From: Candidatus Hydrogenisulfobacillus filiaventi
Lineage (GTDB): Bacteria > Bacillota > Sulfobacillia > Sulfobacillales > R501
Direction: 5' to 3'
Length of the DNA: 64,000 bases
Assembly (NCBI GenBank): GCA_902809825.1
Contig: LR778114.1
Span: 372,001-436,000, forward strand
Part shown: in pieces, positions 8,944-17,400 of the stretch
How positions within the stretch are numbered: position 1 is the first letter of the stretch
Layout of the letters: each line of letters opens with the position of its first letter
Made by a program: the position numbers and the translations under genes
The notes under the pieces: generated by a model
Told to the model about the DNA's origin: nothing
Seen by the model: only the letters and a program-made list of their open reading frames with translations
Database searches by the model: none

Positions 8944-9373
8944 GCCGGCCGGCCGGATCCGCCGGGAAGGGCGGGGCGGCCGGAGCCACCTGCATCCAGA
9001 TCCAGCGGCCGGGATGGTCGTGCAGGCGGATGAGGACGTAGCGCCCGCGCAGCCGGGTGCCGAACAGGTCGACCTTGATTTCATCCCCGGTCGCCTTCAC
9101 CAGGCGGTAGGTCCTGCGGTCCCAGATGCGGACGGTTCCTGCCCCGTACTGCCCGGGCGGGATGACGCCCTCAAAATTCAGGTAGGCCGGGGGATGATCG
9201 GCGGTCGCCACCGCCAGGCGGCGGATGCCGGGCGCGGCGGGCGGGCCTTTCGGCACCGCCCAACTGCGCAGGACGCCGTTCATCTCCAACCGGAAGTCCC
9301 AATGGCGGGTGTGGGCGCGATGCTCCTGTACCACGAAGTGCAACGCGGGTTCCCGGCCGGAAGCTGCCGCCAT
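8456..9373 (-). CDS. Stand-alone LigD-type 3'-phosphoesterase domain protein
   Basis: The first ~125 residues match the phosphoesterase (PE) module of bacterial NHEJ ligase D. Key runs are FVVQEHRAHTRHWDFRLE, WAVPKGP and NFEGVIPPGQYGAGTVRIWD, including the His/Asp residues of the active site. PE removes 3'-phosphates or ribonucleotides from DNA ends before ligation. No ligase, polymerase or Ku is in the window. ATG 9373 is chosen because a GGGGAAGGG site precedes it, 23 bases after the usp stop. The domain ends near 8985, but the frame has no stop until 8456, giving a Pro/Gly/Arg-rich tail that lies antisense to the EAL gene. That tail is doubtful: the true end may be masked by an indel. Confidence 0.68.
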   Translation of the reverse strand: MAAASGREPALHFVVQEHRAHTRHWDFRLEMNGVLRSWAVPKGPPAAPGIRRLAVATADHPPAYLNFEGVIPPGQYGAGTVRIWDRRTYRLVKATGDEIKVDLFGTRLRGRYVLIRLHDHPGRWIWMQVAPAAPPFPADPAGRPNRRHRCPPPPGPGAGRHKAGPTGTPGLPLPPGRPGPPPATPPPPLPQSGAGHDGSGASPRTRPATRGRRAPPGRPAPGRGPASPSRGRGSPAAARRPPRARSRPAPISPRDRAPAAGPRSRPGGRPAHAPKSPPPAGRARPRRRAPPARGLPQPGGSGWWG

Positions 9374-9396
9374 GGCCGTCGCCGCCCTTCCCCGGC

Positions 9397-10236
9397 TCAG
9401 GGCCGCACCACTAGTACCGGATGGCTGGCCTGCACCACCACGTGCTGGGTCACCGACCCCAGCCACAGTTCCGAGACCCCCCGCCCGTGGGTGCCCATGA
9501 CCAGCAGGTCATAGTCCCCGGACCGTTGCAGGATGACGTCAGCCGGCTGGCCGTCCTCCTGCCGGGTATGGGCGGGCACACCGGCCGCGGTGGCGGCGGC
9601 CATGGCGGCCTCCAGTGCCTTGCGTCCGGTTTCGCGTACCGCCTCCTGCCAGCGGGTGCGGGCCCGGGTGTGGGCCGGCGGCAGCACGTGCAGGAAGGTA
9701 ACCTCCGCGCCCAGAGCCTTGGCCAGTTCCAGCCCGCGGTCCACCGCCCGCACGCTGGGCGGGCTGCCGTCCACCGGCAGCAGGAAGGAGCGGGGCGCGC
9801 CCGTCCATTGATGATCGGGCCGCACCAGCAGCAGCGGAACCTTGCCCTGGCGGACCACGCCCCAGGCCACCGACCCCAGGATGAGGCCGACCAGGCCGCC
9901 GCGGCCATGGGACCCCAGCACGATGAGGTCATGCCCGGCCGCCTCCCGGCAGATGGACCCCACCGCCCGGTCCTGCACCAGCTTGGCCTCGGCCTCCACG
10001 CCGGCCTGCGCGGCCAGGGCCTTGGCCCGCTCCAGGGTATCGCGCGCCTCCGCGGTCAGTTCCTCCAGCAGTTCCGGCAGGTACCCCTCGCCCCCATCCA
10101 GGACGTAGGGGCTGAGGTCGACGGCGGTGAGCAGGGTCACCCGCCCGCCCAGAGCCTTGGCCAGGTCGAGCCCGTAGCGGACCGCGACCTCGGCAGCGGG
10201 ACTGCCGTCGGTGGGCAGCAGCAAGGACTTGAACAT
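9397..10236 (-). CDS. Tandem universal stress protein (UspA x2)
   Basis: Two UspA domains in one chain (about residues 1-142 and 145-279). Each starts LLLPTDGS / FLLPVDGS and ends with the ATP-binding glycine motif (GSHGRGGLVGLILGS, GTHGRGVSELWLGS) and VLVVRP. Such proteins bind ATP and are produced under stress or energy limitation; the precise role is unknown. Possible starts are GTG 10245, ATG 10242 and ATG 10236. The GGGGAAAGG site abuts GTG 10245, so ATG 10236, about nine bases on, is preferred. The phosphoesterase gene follows after 23 bases and may be co-transcribed. Confidence 0.86.
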   Translation of the reverse strand: MFKSLLLPTDGSPAAEVAVRYGLDLAKALGGRVTLLTAVDLSPYVLDGGEGYLPELLEELTAEARDTLERAKALAAQAGVEAEAKLVQDRAVGSICREAAGHDLIVLGSHGRGGLVGLILGSVAWGVVRQGKVPLLLVRPDHQWTGAPRSFLLPVDGSPPSVRAVDRGLELAKALGAEVTFLHVLPPAHTRARTRWQEAVRETGRKALEAAMAAATAAGVPAHTRQEDGQPADVILQRSGDYDLLVMGTHGRGVSELWLGSVTQHVVVQASHPVLVVRP

Positions 10237-10245
10237 GGACATCAC

Positions 10246-10517
10246 CCTTTCCCCGGCCGGGACGGCCGGGGGCCGCCCCCGGCCCGGCCCGGCGGGGACG
10301 GTGCAGCCGGGCCGGGCGGAGACGGGGAGATGCGGAAAGCCGGGGGGACATCGGCCCGGTTCTTTCCTGCTGCCAGTATAGGCATTGCCGGCGGCGCGTC
10401 CATAGCTGCCGGCCAGGCTGCCGGTGCGGGCGGAACGGTCCCCGCCCGATGGATTCCGGCGGGGTGGCGGGGAAGGCCGGGGGACTAGTCCGGGAGGAGC
10501 AGGCGGCCGGGGGCGCC
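10246..10517. other. Divergent intergenic region, GC-rich
   Basis: About 270 bases between the minus-strand usp gene and the next plus-strand gene. It is dominated by G/C inverted repeats (for example GGCCGGGGGCCGCCCCCGGCC around 10266-10287). A TATACT on the minus strand (10375-10380) could be a -10 for usp, but it has only a weak -35. No gene is supported. Confidence 0.35.
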
Positions 10518-10546
10518 TTGCAGGGCCGGGAGGTAACTGCTAGGGT
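10518..10546 (+). promoter_or_regulatory. Candidate promoter for small membrane protein
   Basis: TTGCAG at 10518-10523 and TAGGGT at 10541-10546, separated by 17 bases, lie about 48 bases before ATG 10594. The match to the housekeeping consensus is moderate. Confidence 0.35.
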
Positions 10547-10593
10547 GGAGGTGCGGCAGCGGTACGGTCCCGCTGGGGGAAAGGAGGCGCGTC

Positions 10594-10881
10594 ATGACCA
10601 TCGGACGGGCCTTGACGGGGACCGTCGTGAATCTCCTGGTGCCCGGCCTCGGCACCCTCATCCTGGGCAAGTGGCTGCAAGGCCTAGCCCAGCTGGGGCT
10701 GCTGGCTGCGGCCTGGGTGGTAGGCTTCATCGGAAACATCTGGCCGATCCGGGTTCTGTCCTTCGGCCTACTGGGCCTCCTGGCCCGGGGGGTGCGGGAT
10801 GTGGACTGGGTGTGGGCCCTGGTCCTGGGCGTGCTGGCCATCGTGGGTGCTGGGCGCACGCGCCGGCACCAGCTGCCCTAG
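10594..10881 (+). CDS. Small membrane protein, unknown function
   Basis: 95 residues, nearly all hydrophobic, with about three membrane helices: a first one containing LLVPGLGTLILGKWLQGL, a second around 35-55 and a third around 70-90. The PGLGTLILGKWLQG segment resembles the short re-entrant-like motif of TM2-type small membrane proteins, but I would not assign it to a family. A clear AAAGGAGG site precedes ATG 10594. It ends with a basic tail (GRTRRHQLP). The next gene is convergent, with the two stops 7 bases apart. Confidence 0.62.
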   Translation: MTIGRALTGTVVNLLVPGLGTLILGKWLQGLAQLGLLAAAWVVGFIGNIWPIRVLSFGLLGLLARGVRDVDWVWALVLGVLAIVGAGRTRRHQLP

Positions 10882-10888
10882 ACGCCGG

Positions 10889-11431
10889 TCAGGGGAGGCG
10901 GAAGACGGGCTGGATAGGTTCGGCGCCCCCCTCCGCTTCCCCCTCCGGCTCCAGGCCGGGAGCGGCGGTGCCGCGGTAGGGCCGGATCTCCATCGCCACC
11001 TCGTCACAGACGGGGAACTTGTGGCAGTTCAGGCAATCCTTCCACACCTTCTGGGGCAGGGCCGCCTTGGAAATGATGCGGAAACCGCACTTGTCAAAGA
11101 ACCCGGTCTGGTAGGTGAGGGCGATGACCCGGCCGATTTCCAGGCGGCGGGCAAGGGCCACCACATACTCCACCAGCGCCCGGCCCACCCCCTGGCCGCG
11201 GTGACCGGGATCCACCGCCAGCGAGCGCACCTCCGCCAGTCCCTGACCCAGGATGTGCAGGGCCGCAGCCCCCAGTACCTGGTCGTGCTCATCCACCGCC
11301 ACCGAGAAGCACTGCAGGCTCTGGTAGAGGGAGAGGTGACTGCGGGGCAGGAGGAGCCCTTCCTTCGCGTAATGCTCCAGCAACCGGTAAATGGCGTCCA
11401 CGTCGTGCATGACCGCCGGGCGAATCTCCAT
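10889..11431 (-). CDS. ArgA-type GNAT acetyltransferase (short N-acetylglutamate synthase)
   Basis: A 180-residue GNAT protein of the short ArgA group, which makes N-acetylglutamate from acetyl-CoA and glutamate for arginine synthesis. It has the acetyl-CoA loop as AVDPGHRGQGVGRALVEYVV (about residues 76-95) and the family's C-terminal cysteine run KVWKDCLNCHKFPVCDEVAM (about 135-154), typical of clostridial members. The last ~25 residues are an acidic tail. ATG 11431 was chosen for its AAGGAG site; the open frame runs further upstream but that part is not protein-like. A strong promoter with a dyad element lies just upstream. Generic acetyltransferase activity cannot be excluded. Confidence 0.78.
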   Translation of the reverse strand: MEIRPAVMHDVDAIYRLLEHYAKEGLLLPRSHLSLYQSLQCFSVAVDEHDQVLGAAALHILGQGLAEVRSLAVDPGHRGQGVGRALVEYVVALARRLEIGRVIALTYQTGFFDKCGFRIISKAALPQKVWKDCLNCHKFPVCDEVAMEIRPYRGTAAPGLEPEGEAEGGAEPIQPVFRLP

Positions 11432-11480
11432 GCTCCGCTCCTTGTTCCGCCAAAGGTGCCATCGTCGCAAGAATAGGTTC

Positions 11481-11509
11481 ACTATACAACCGGATGTATG
11501 AACTTGCAA
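11481..11509 (-). promoter_or_regulatory. Promoter with overlapping dyad, argA-like gene
   Basis: On the minus strand TTGCAA (11504-11509) and TATAGT (11481-11486) are separated by exactly 17 bases, about 50 bases before ATG 11431. An imperfect dyad, TGTAT...ATACA (11495-11519), spans the -35 box. It might bind a repressor such as ArgR, but it does not clearly match the ARG-box consensus. Confidence 0.62.
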
Positions 11510-11632
11510 GGTATATACAAGGGGCGGCGTCCTCCGGGGGCCGGCGCCCTGCCGGTACCGCGGGGTTGCCGGCGGGGCTGTGGTGCCGGCGCCGGAGGGG
11601 CGATCCCGCACCGCGGGGAAGGAGGCAGGGGG

Positions 11633-11941
11633 TTGGCGCAGGGACCGGAGGAGGAGCGCCGCACCCGGGAGGAGATCCGGGCCATCATCCGGGCGCACCG
11701 CGAGTTGGGTCCGGCCTACGAGGACCAGCTGGTGGACCAGTTGCTGGGGGTGCTGCAGTCCCGGCGGCCAGCCGGGGAGCCGGGTCCGCGCCGCCGCTCC
11801 CGGGGGCTGGCGGTGCTGACCCTGGTGCTATCCGTTCCCCTGATGGGGGTCGCCGGCCGGGATGCCGGGGCCCTGGGTGTGCTGGGTGTGCTACTCCTCG
11901 ACGCCTGGGCGTTGTACTGGCCGGGGCGCTCCCCCGGCTAG
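11633..11941 (+). CDS. Small two-helix membrane protein, unknown
   Basis: 102 residues starting at TTG 11633, which follows a GGGGAAGGAGG site; earlier starts in the same frame give only Gly/Arg/Pro-rich sequence. An N-terminal charged helical part (EEERRTREEIRAIIRAHREL, LVDQLLGVLQSR) is followed by a basic linker and two membrane helices (about 58-75 and 79-95). The layout resembles small Firmicute membrane proteins with a cytosolic SHOCT-like or DUF1707-like helix, but I do not recognise the family. It stands alone between a minus-strand promoter and a convergent aminotransferase gene. Confidence 0.55.
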   Translation: MAQGPEEERRTREEIRAIIRAHRELGPAYEDQLVDQLLGVLQSRRPAGEPGPRRRSRGLAVLTLVLSVPLMGVAGRDAGALGVLGVLLLDAWALYWPGRSPG

Positions 11942-11987
11942 GGGCGGGTCGGGCCGTGGACCGGTGGCCCCAGGCGGTGTTCCCCTC

Positions 11988-13145
11988 CTAGCCCCGCTGC
12001 AACACCGCGCCCAGCCGGCGGGCGGCTTCCGCCAGGTCGGCCTCGGGGGCGGTGAGGGAGATGCGCACAAACCCCTCCCCGCCGGCCCCGAAGCCGGTGC
12101 CGGGGGCCACCACCACGTCCGCCTCCTCCAGGAAGCGGTCCGCCCAGGCGGCTGCGCTCTGGTCCGGGGGTACCGGTGCCCACAGGAAGAAGGTGCCCTC
12201 GGAGGGGGGAACCGTCCATCCGGTCGCGGCCGCAGCCTCCACGAACGTTTGCATCCGCCGGCGGTAGGTCGCGCGCAGGGCCGCCACATCCTGCCCGTCA
12301 CCGTTGAGGGCGGCAGCGGCCGCCATCTGTACCGCCCCGAACTGGGAGGTATGGAGGTGGTCCTGGAGGCCCTCCAGCAGGGCGATGAGATCGGGATTGC
12401 CGGCTGCGATCCCGATCCGCCAGCCGGCCATGTTGTACGATTTGGACAAGGTGAAGAACTCCACCCCCACCTCCCGGCCGCCGGGCATCGCCAGCAGGGA
12501 GACCGCCTCCCCGTGGAAGACCAGGTCGGCGTAGGCGATGTCATGGGCGACCGCAAACCCCTCCCGGCGGGCGCGGTCGATGAGGCCGTGGTAGAAGGCG
12601 GGGGGCAGCAGGCGGCCGGTGGGGTTCTGGGGGGAATTGACGAACACCAGCCGGGCCCCCGCCGGCAGGGCGGCAAGGTCCGGGACGAAGCCGCGGGCGG
12701 CCTCCAGGCGCCAGGGGGTGAGCTCGCCGCCGGCCAGGGCGATGCCTGACCAGTAATCCGGATAGCCGGGGTCCGGCACCACCGCCCGGTCACCGGGATT
12801 GAGCAGGGTGAGGGCGATTTCCTGCAGGCCCACCTTGGTGCCGATGAGGATGGCGACCTCCCGTACGGGGTCGAGCTCCACCCCGAAGCGGCGCCGGTAC
12901 CAGCCGGCGGCCGCCTGTTTGAGGGTGTCCAGGCCCCGGAAGCCGATGTAGCGGTGAAAGCGCGGATCGGGCCCTGCGGCCAGCAGGGCCTCCACGATAT
13001 AGCGCGGCGTGGGTAGGTCGGGATTGCCCTGGCCAAGGTTGATCACCGGCCGGCCGGCGGCGGCGCGGGCATTGGCCCGCGCCACCAGTCCGGCAAAGAA
13101 CTGAGGGGGCAGGCGGCGCATGCGCCGGGCAGGCTCAAACCCCAT
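11988..13145 (-). CDS. Class-I PLP aminotransferase
   Basis: A fold-type I aminotransferase of about 385 residues. It shows INLGQGNPDLPTP, the substrate/PLP region DPGYPDYWSG, NSPQNPTG, AHDIAYADL and the PLP-lysine motif TLSKSYNMAGWRIG, plus the C-terminal FVRISL arginine strand. It belongs to the broad group holding LL-diaminopimelate, N-acetyl-diaminopimelate (PatA), methionine-salvage (MtnE) and aspartate aminotransferases; the substrate cannot be read from the sequence. ATG 13145 is chosen over an upstream extension because an AAGGAGG site precedes it. It is transcribed divergently from the MFS gene. Confidence 0.84.
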   Translation of the reverse strand: MGFEPARRMRRLPPQFFAGLVARANARAAAGRPVINLGQGNPDLPTPRYIVEALLAAGPDPRFHRYIGFRGLDTLKQAAAGWYRRRFGVELDPVREVAILIGTKVGLQEIALTLLNPGDRAVVPDPGYPDYWSGIALAGGELTPWRLEAARGFVPDLAALPAGARLVFVNSPQNPTGRLLPPAFYHGLIDRARREGFAVAHDIAYADLVFHGEAVSLLAMPGGREVGVEFFTLSKSYNMAGWRIGIAAGNPDLIALLEGLQDHLHTSQFGAVQMAAAAALNGDGQDVAALRATYRRRMQTFVEAAAATGWTVPPSEGTFFLWAPVPPDQSAAAWADRFLEEADVVVAPGTGFGAGGEGFVRISLTAPEADLAEAARRLGAVLQRG

Positions 13146-13262
13146 GGTGACGGGTCCTCCTTGCAGGGGGATGGGGCCGGGGGCCGCCCGGGTATGGGGC
13201 GGGACCGTCCTGCCGACCATTGTAGCGTACGCGCTGGGGCAGGGGCAGAAGGGAGGCGGGCG

Positions 13263-14462
13263 ATGGCGGCACCGGCGGCCGGACGCACGACGGCGGCCAC
13301 GCTACCCTGGGGGCGGGCGCTCCTCCTCACCGGGGTGCTGCTGGTGGTGGGCAGCGACCTCTACCTGGTGGCGCCCCTCCTGCCCCTCATCCGGCGGGCC
13401 CTGGGGGTGGGGTTGCCGGCCGCCGGGCTGCTGGTCAGCGGTTTTGCCGCCGCTTACACCCTGGCGTCGCCGGCCCTGGGGCGCGTCAGCGACCGCTTCG
13501 GGCGCCGCCGCACCCTGCTGGGCGGGCTGGGCCTGTTTGTGCTGGCGGAATGGGCCTCCGCCCTGGCACCCGACTACCCGGCTCTGCTGGCGGCGCGGGT
13601 GGCAGCCGGGGTGGCGGCAGCGGCCGTGACCCCGGCGGTCTATGCCCAGCTGGGGGACGAGTTCCCCTACGGCCGTCGCGGGCTGGCCATGGGCCTGGCT
13701 TCGGCTGGGTTCGCGCTGGCCACGGTGGCGGGCGTTCCCCTGGGCCTGCTCCTGGCCGGGGTGGCCGGGTGGCGGGGGACGCTGGCGGTGCTGGCGGCAG
13801 CCGCCATGGCGGCCGCGGTGGGGCTGGCCCTGCGCCTGCCGCCGGCGGGCCCGGGCCCGGACCCCGCCGGTGCCCTGCCGCCCTTGCCCTGGGCGCGGGT
13901 GTGGCGGGTGCAGGCAGCCAGCCTGGCGGCCTTTGCCGCCCTGGGGCTGGTGTACACCTACCTGCCGGCGGCCCTGGGGCGGGCCGGGATGGGGCGGGGC
14001 GCGATCGCCGGGGTCCTGGCGGTCTACGGGCTCCTGGGGCTGGGCGGCAACCTGGGCTGGGGCGTGGCCGGGGACCGGCTGGGCAAGCGCCGGGCCACCC
14101 TGGTGGCGATGGGGGCACAGGGCGCCACCCTGCCGCTGCTGGCCTGGGCCGCGGCCGGGAACCGGACCGCCTGGTGGCTGGCGGCCGCCTGGGGCTTCGG
14201 GGCGGCCGGCGCCTACATCGCCCAGCTGAAGGCCCTGGCCTCGGCGGTGCCGGCAGCGGCCCGCGGGCGCAGCCTGGCCTGGAACAATGCCGCCCTGTAC
14301 GCCGGCCTCTCCCTGGGCTCGGCGGCGGGGGGCGTGCTGGTGGCCCGTTGGGGATATCCGGCCGCCGCCTGGGCGGCGCTGCCGCTGCTGGCGGCGGGGT
14401 GGGGACTGCTGGCGGCAGGCCCGCAAACGGCCGGGGGCGGGCCCCCAGCCCGCCCCCGCTGA
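13263..14462 (+). CDS. MFS transporter, 12 transmembrane segments
   Basis: About 399 residues with twelve hydrophobic segments. The MFS A-motif between helices 2 and 3 reads GRVSDRFGRRRTLLGG; its second-half counterpart is GVAGDRLGKRRATLV. The DHA1-like layout suggests a drug or small-metabolite:H+ antiporter, but the substrate is unknown. ATG 13263 follows a GAAGGGAGG site; the longer open frame upstream is not needed. It is divergent from the aminotransferase and convergent with gltB. Confidence 0.82.
   Translation: MAAPAAGRTTAATLPWGRALLLTGVLLVVGSDLYLVAPLLPLIRRALGVGLPAAGLLVSGFAAAYTLASPALGRVSDRFGRRRTLLGGLGLFVLAEWASALAPDYPALLAARVAAGVAAAAVTPAVYAQLGDEFPYGRRGLAMGLASAGFALATVAGVPLGLLLAGVAGWRGTLAVLAAAAMAAAVGLALRLPPAGPGPDPAGALPPLPWARVWRVQAASLAAFAALGLVYTYLPAALGRAGMGRGAIAGVLAVYGLLGLGGNLGWGVAGDRLGKRRATLVAMGAQGATLPLLAWAAAGNRTAWWLAAAWGFGAAGAYIAQLKALASAVPAAARGRSLAWNNAALYAGLSLGSAAGGVLVARWGYPAAAWAALPLLAAGWGLLAAGPQTAGGGPPARPR
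14433..14457. terminator. Hairpin between MFS gene and gltB
   Basis: A perfect 9-bp inverted repeat (GGGGGCGGG / CCCGCCCCC, loop CCCCCAG) covers the end of the MFS coding region, where it meets convergent gltB (stops 14 bases apart). No T run follows. It may act on both strands. Confidence 0.4.
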
Positions 14463-14476
14463 ACCGCCCGCCAGGG

Positions 14477-17400
14477 TCATTCGGTGGCTTCGGTCTGGTC
14501 GGTCTGCGCCAGGCCGGGCACCACCTTCCAGAAATGCCGCCGCGCGTCGGCTACCAGCGCCTCCAGGGCCGGCACCCGGTGATCCTGGCCGGTGTTACGG
14601 TAGGCCTCGGCCAGCTTGCCGGCCAGCTCCTGGATGGCGGTCAGGTCCTCGCTGTCGATGGGCCGTAGGGACACCTTGGCGTTGGCGGCCAGGCGCGAAC
14701 GCAGATGATCCACCGTCAGCCCGCGTGCGGGGTCGACCATGAGGTAGAGCACCCCGCCCGTCATCCCCGCTGCCAGCCAGGGCCCGGGATCGCCCAACAC
14801 CAGGGCCCGTCCGCGGGTCATGTACTCGAAACCGAAGCCGCGGATGAGGGTCCCCCGCCAGTCGTCGGGCGCCGCCGGCACGCGGTCGATGTCATCACCG
14901 GCGATGATGACGTCCGCGCCCGCCAGACGGATGCCGGCGCGGGCGTCGGCGGTCCCCTGCACAATCAGGGTGCCGCCCTGGGCACCGTAGCCCAGGCTCT
15001 TGCCGACATGCCCGCCCAGCCAGCGGCCGTGGGCCCCGCGGCTCTTCATCACCGCGATGGTGCCCCCCGAGGCGCTCTTGCCGACCCCGTCCTGAGCCCC
15101 GCCCTCGGCGATGAGGGTGACCCCCTCACTGAGGAAGGCACCGAAGCCCTGACCGGCCACGTGCTGCACCCGCGGCAGGGTGAGGAGGCCGGGGTCGTTC
15201 TGGCGCACCTTCTGGCCCGAGGGCCCGGTGCCGATGAGGCGGGTGCGGCTGGAGAAGCGGGTGGCGGGCTTCAGGGGCGCCCCCAGGGGGGCCCCTTCCG
15301 CCAGGCCCACCACCGCCTCGCTGGACTGGGCCTCGTTAACCGCCAACGCACTTTGGGCGATGAAGTCCTCGTAGGCCACCTGCTCCCGGAAGCGCTCCTG
15401 CACGAGGTACTGGGACTGGCCCACCGCATCGGCCAGGCGGGTGATGCCCAGCTCGCGCAGGTTCTCGGCCAGGGCGTCGCCCAGGCCGGAGAAGAAGCGC
15501 ACCAAGTGGGTGACGGCGCGGTCGAGCTCCTGGGGCTGGAACTTGCGTAGCCCCCGTTCCCGCGCCTCCTCCAGGCTCTCAATCTGGGTGGCGATGCCTA
15601 CGTGGCAGGTGTCGGTCTGGCAGCGCCGGCAGACGGTGCAGCCCAGCGCCACCATAGCCAGGGTGCCGAAGCCTACCCGGTTGGCCCCCAGCAGGATCAT
15701 GCGCAGGACGTCGTCGGCGCTGCGCATGCCGCCGTCGGCCCAGATCTCGGCCCGGTTGCGCAGGCCGGCCAGGGTCAGGGCAGCGTGCACCACCGGCACC
15801 CCGATGTCGGCCGGCAGCCCGACATGGCGCAGGGCATGCATGCGGGCCGCCCCCGTGCCGCCGTCGAATCCGGACAGGTTGACCACGTCCGCCCCCGCCT
15901 TGACGATGCCAACGGCGATGGTGCCGATGTTGGGCACCACCGGCACCTTCACCACCACCTTCAACCCCGGGTGGGCCTCCTTAAGCTCGTCGATAAGCTC
16001 CTGCAGGTCCTCGATGGAGTAGAGGTCGTGGTTGTTGCTGGGCGAGATGAGGTCGATCCCGGGCACAGCCTTGCGCGCCTGGGCCACCTTGACCGACACC
16101 TTGGTCCCGGGCAGGTGACCGCCCTCGCCGGGCTTGGCCCCCTGCCCGATCTTGATCTCGGCATAGGCGGCGCCGTTAATCATGGCGGTGTTGATGCCGA
16201 AGCGCCCAGACGCGATCTGATGCCCCCGCCAGCGGTAGTAGCGGCCGACCATGTCCGGGATTTCGCCGCCCTCCCCGTTCATGGCCAGCATGTTGAGGAT
16301 GCGGGCCGCCTCGGCGTAGGCCCGGAAGGCGGTTTCCCCCTGGGACCCGAACGACATGGAGGAGATGACGAACGGCAGGTCGTGCTCCCCCATGGAGAGG
16401 TCCACCGTGCCCCCGCTGTGCCGGCCCCCGCGCAGGTTGCGGAACCCCAGCGTGTGGCGCAGCGCGATGGGGTGGCGGGCCTCCCATTCCCGGGTCCGCT
16501 GCCGGTACTCGAGGCCGCTGATGGTGCCCTCCGCCAGCTCCTGGGCGGCCCGGTGCACGTGCCCGGTTGCCCGCGGGATGGCGGTGGGCTTCAGCTGCTC
16601 CTGCCCGAAGCAGGCCAGGCGGGTGCGCGCCTCGTCCGCCCGCCGCACCAGGAAGGCGTCCATGGCGGCCGGGGCGGCAAAGCTGACCACGCCCAGGGCG
16701 CGCGCCATCGCTTCCGGCAGGCCGATGGCGGAGAAGACGTGCCCGTAGCCCTCCAGCTCATGTATGCCCATGGTGGAAAGCACCTTTTCCGCGCCCGAGG
16801 CCAGCACGTCACTGACCACCGTCCGCCGCTCCGGCGGCACCAGGGCCCAGAGCAGGCTGGGCACCACCGCTTCCGCCCCCAGCCCCAGCAGGACCATGAT
16901 GTCATGCAGGTTGCGGATCATACCGCTTTCCACCACCACGCCCACGTCCCGGCGCCGGCGGGTGTTGCGCAGCCGGCGGTCGAGGGTGGCCACAGCCAGG
17001 GCGGGATCCAGGGCGGCCGGACCCTGGGGGCTCCGGTAGGCCCCCTCGTCACTGAGGACCACCAGCCGAACCTCGCTGTTCTCCAGTGCTTCCAGTACCG
17101 CCTCCGCCAGCCGTTCCGCGGTGGTGATCTCATCCACCGCCGGATCCCACAGCAGGGGGAAGCGGGCGACCCGGGGTGCGAAGCGCGCGATGAGGGCCTC
17201 CAGCCCCGCGTGGTCCAGCCAGGGCCGCTTGAGCCACAGCCCGTCCCCCGGCACCCAGGGCCGGTCCCAGGAGGGACGGCGGCCGACGTACTGCTCCAGG
17301 CGGAAGTGCTCGCTCTCCCGCTCCCGGTCGAGGGCCGGGTTGGTCACCACCGCCACCGTTTCCTGCAGGTAGTCGCTCAGGTTGGCCAGGCCCTCGGAGA

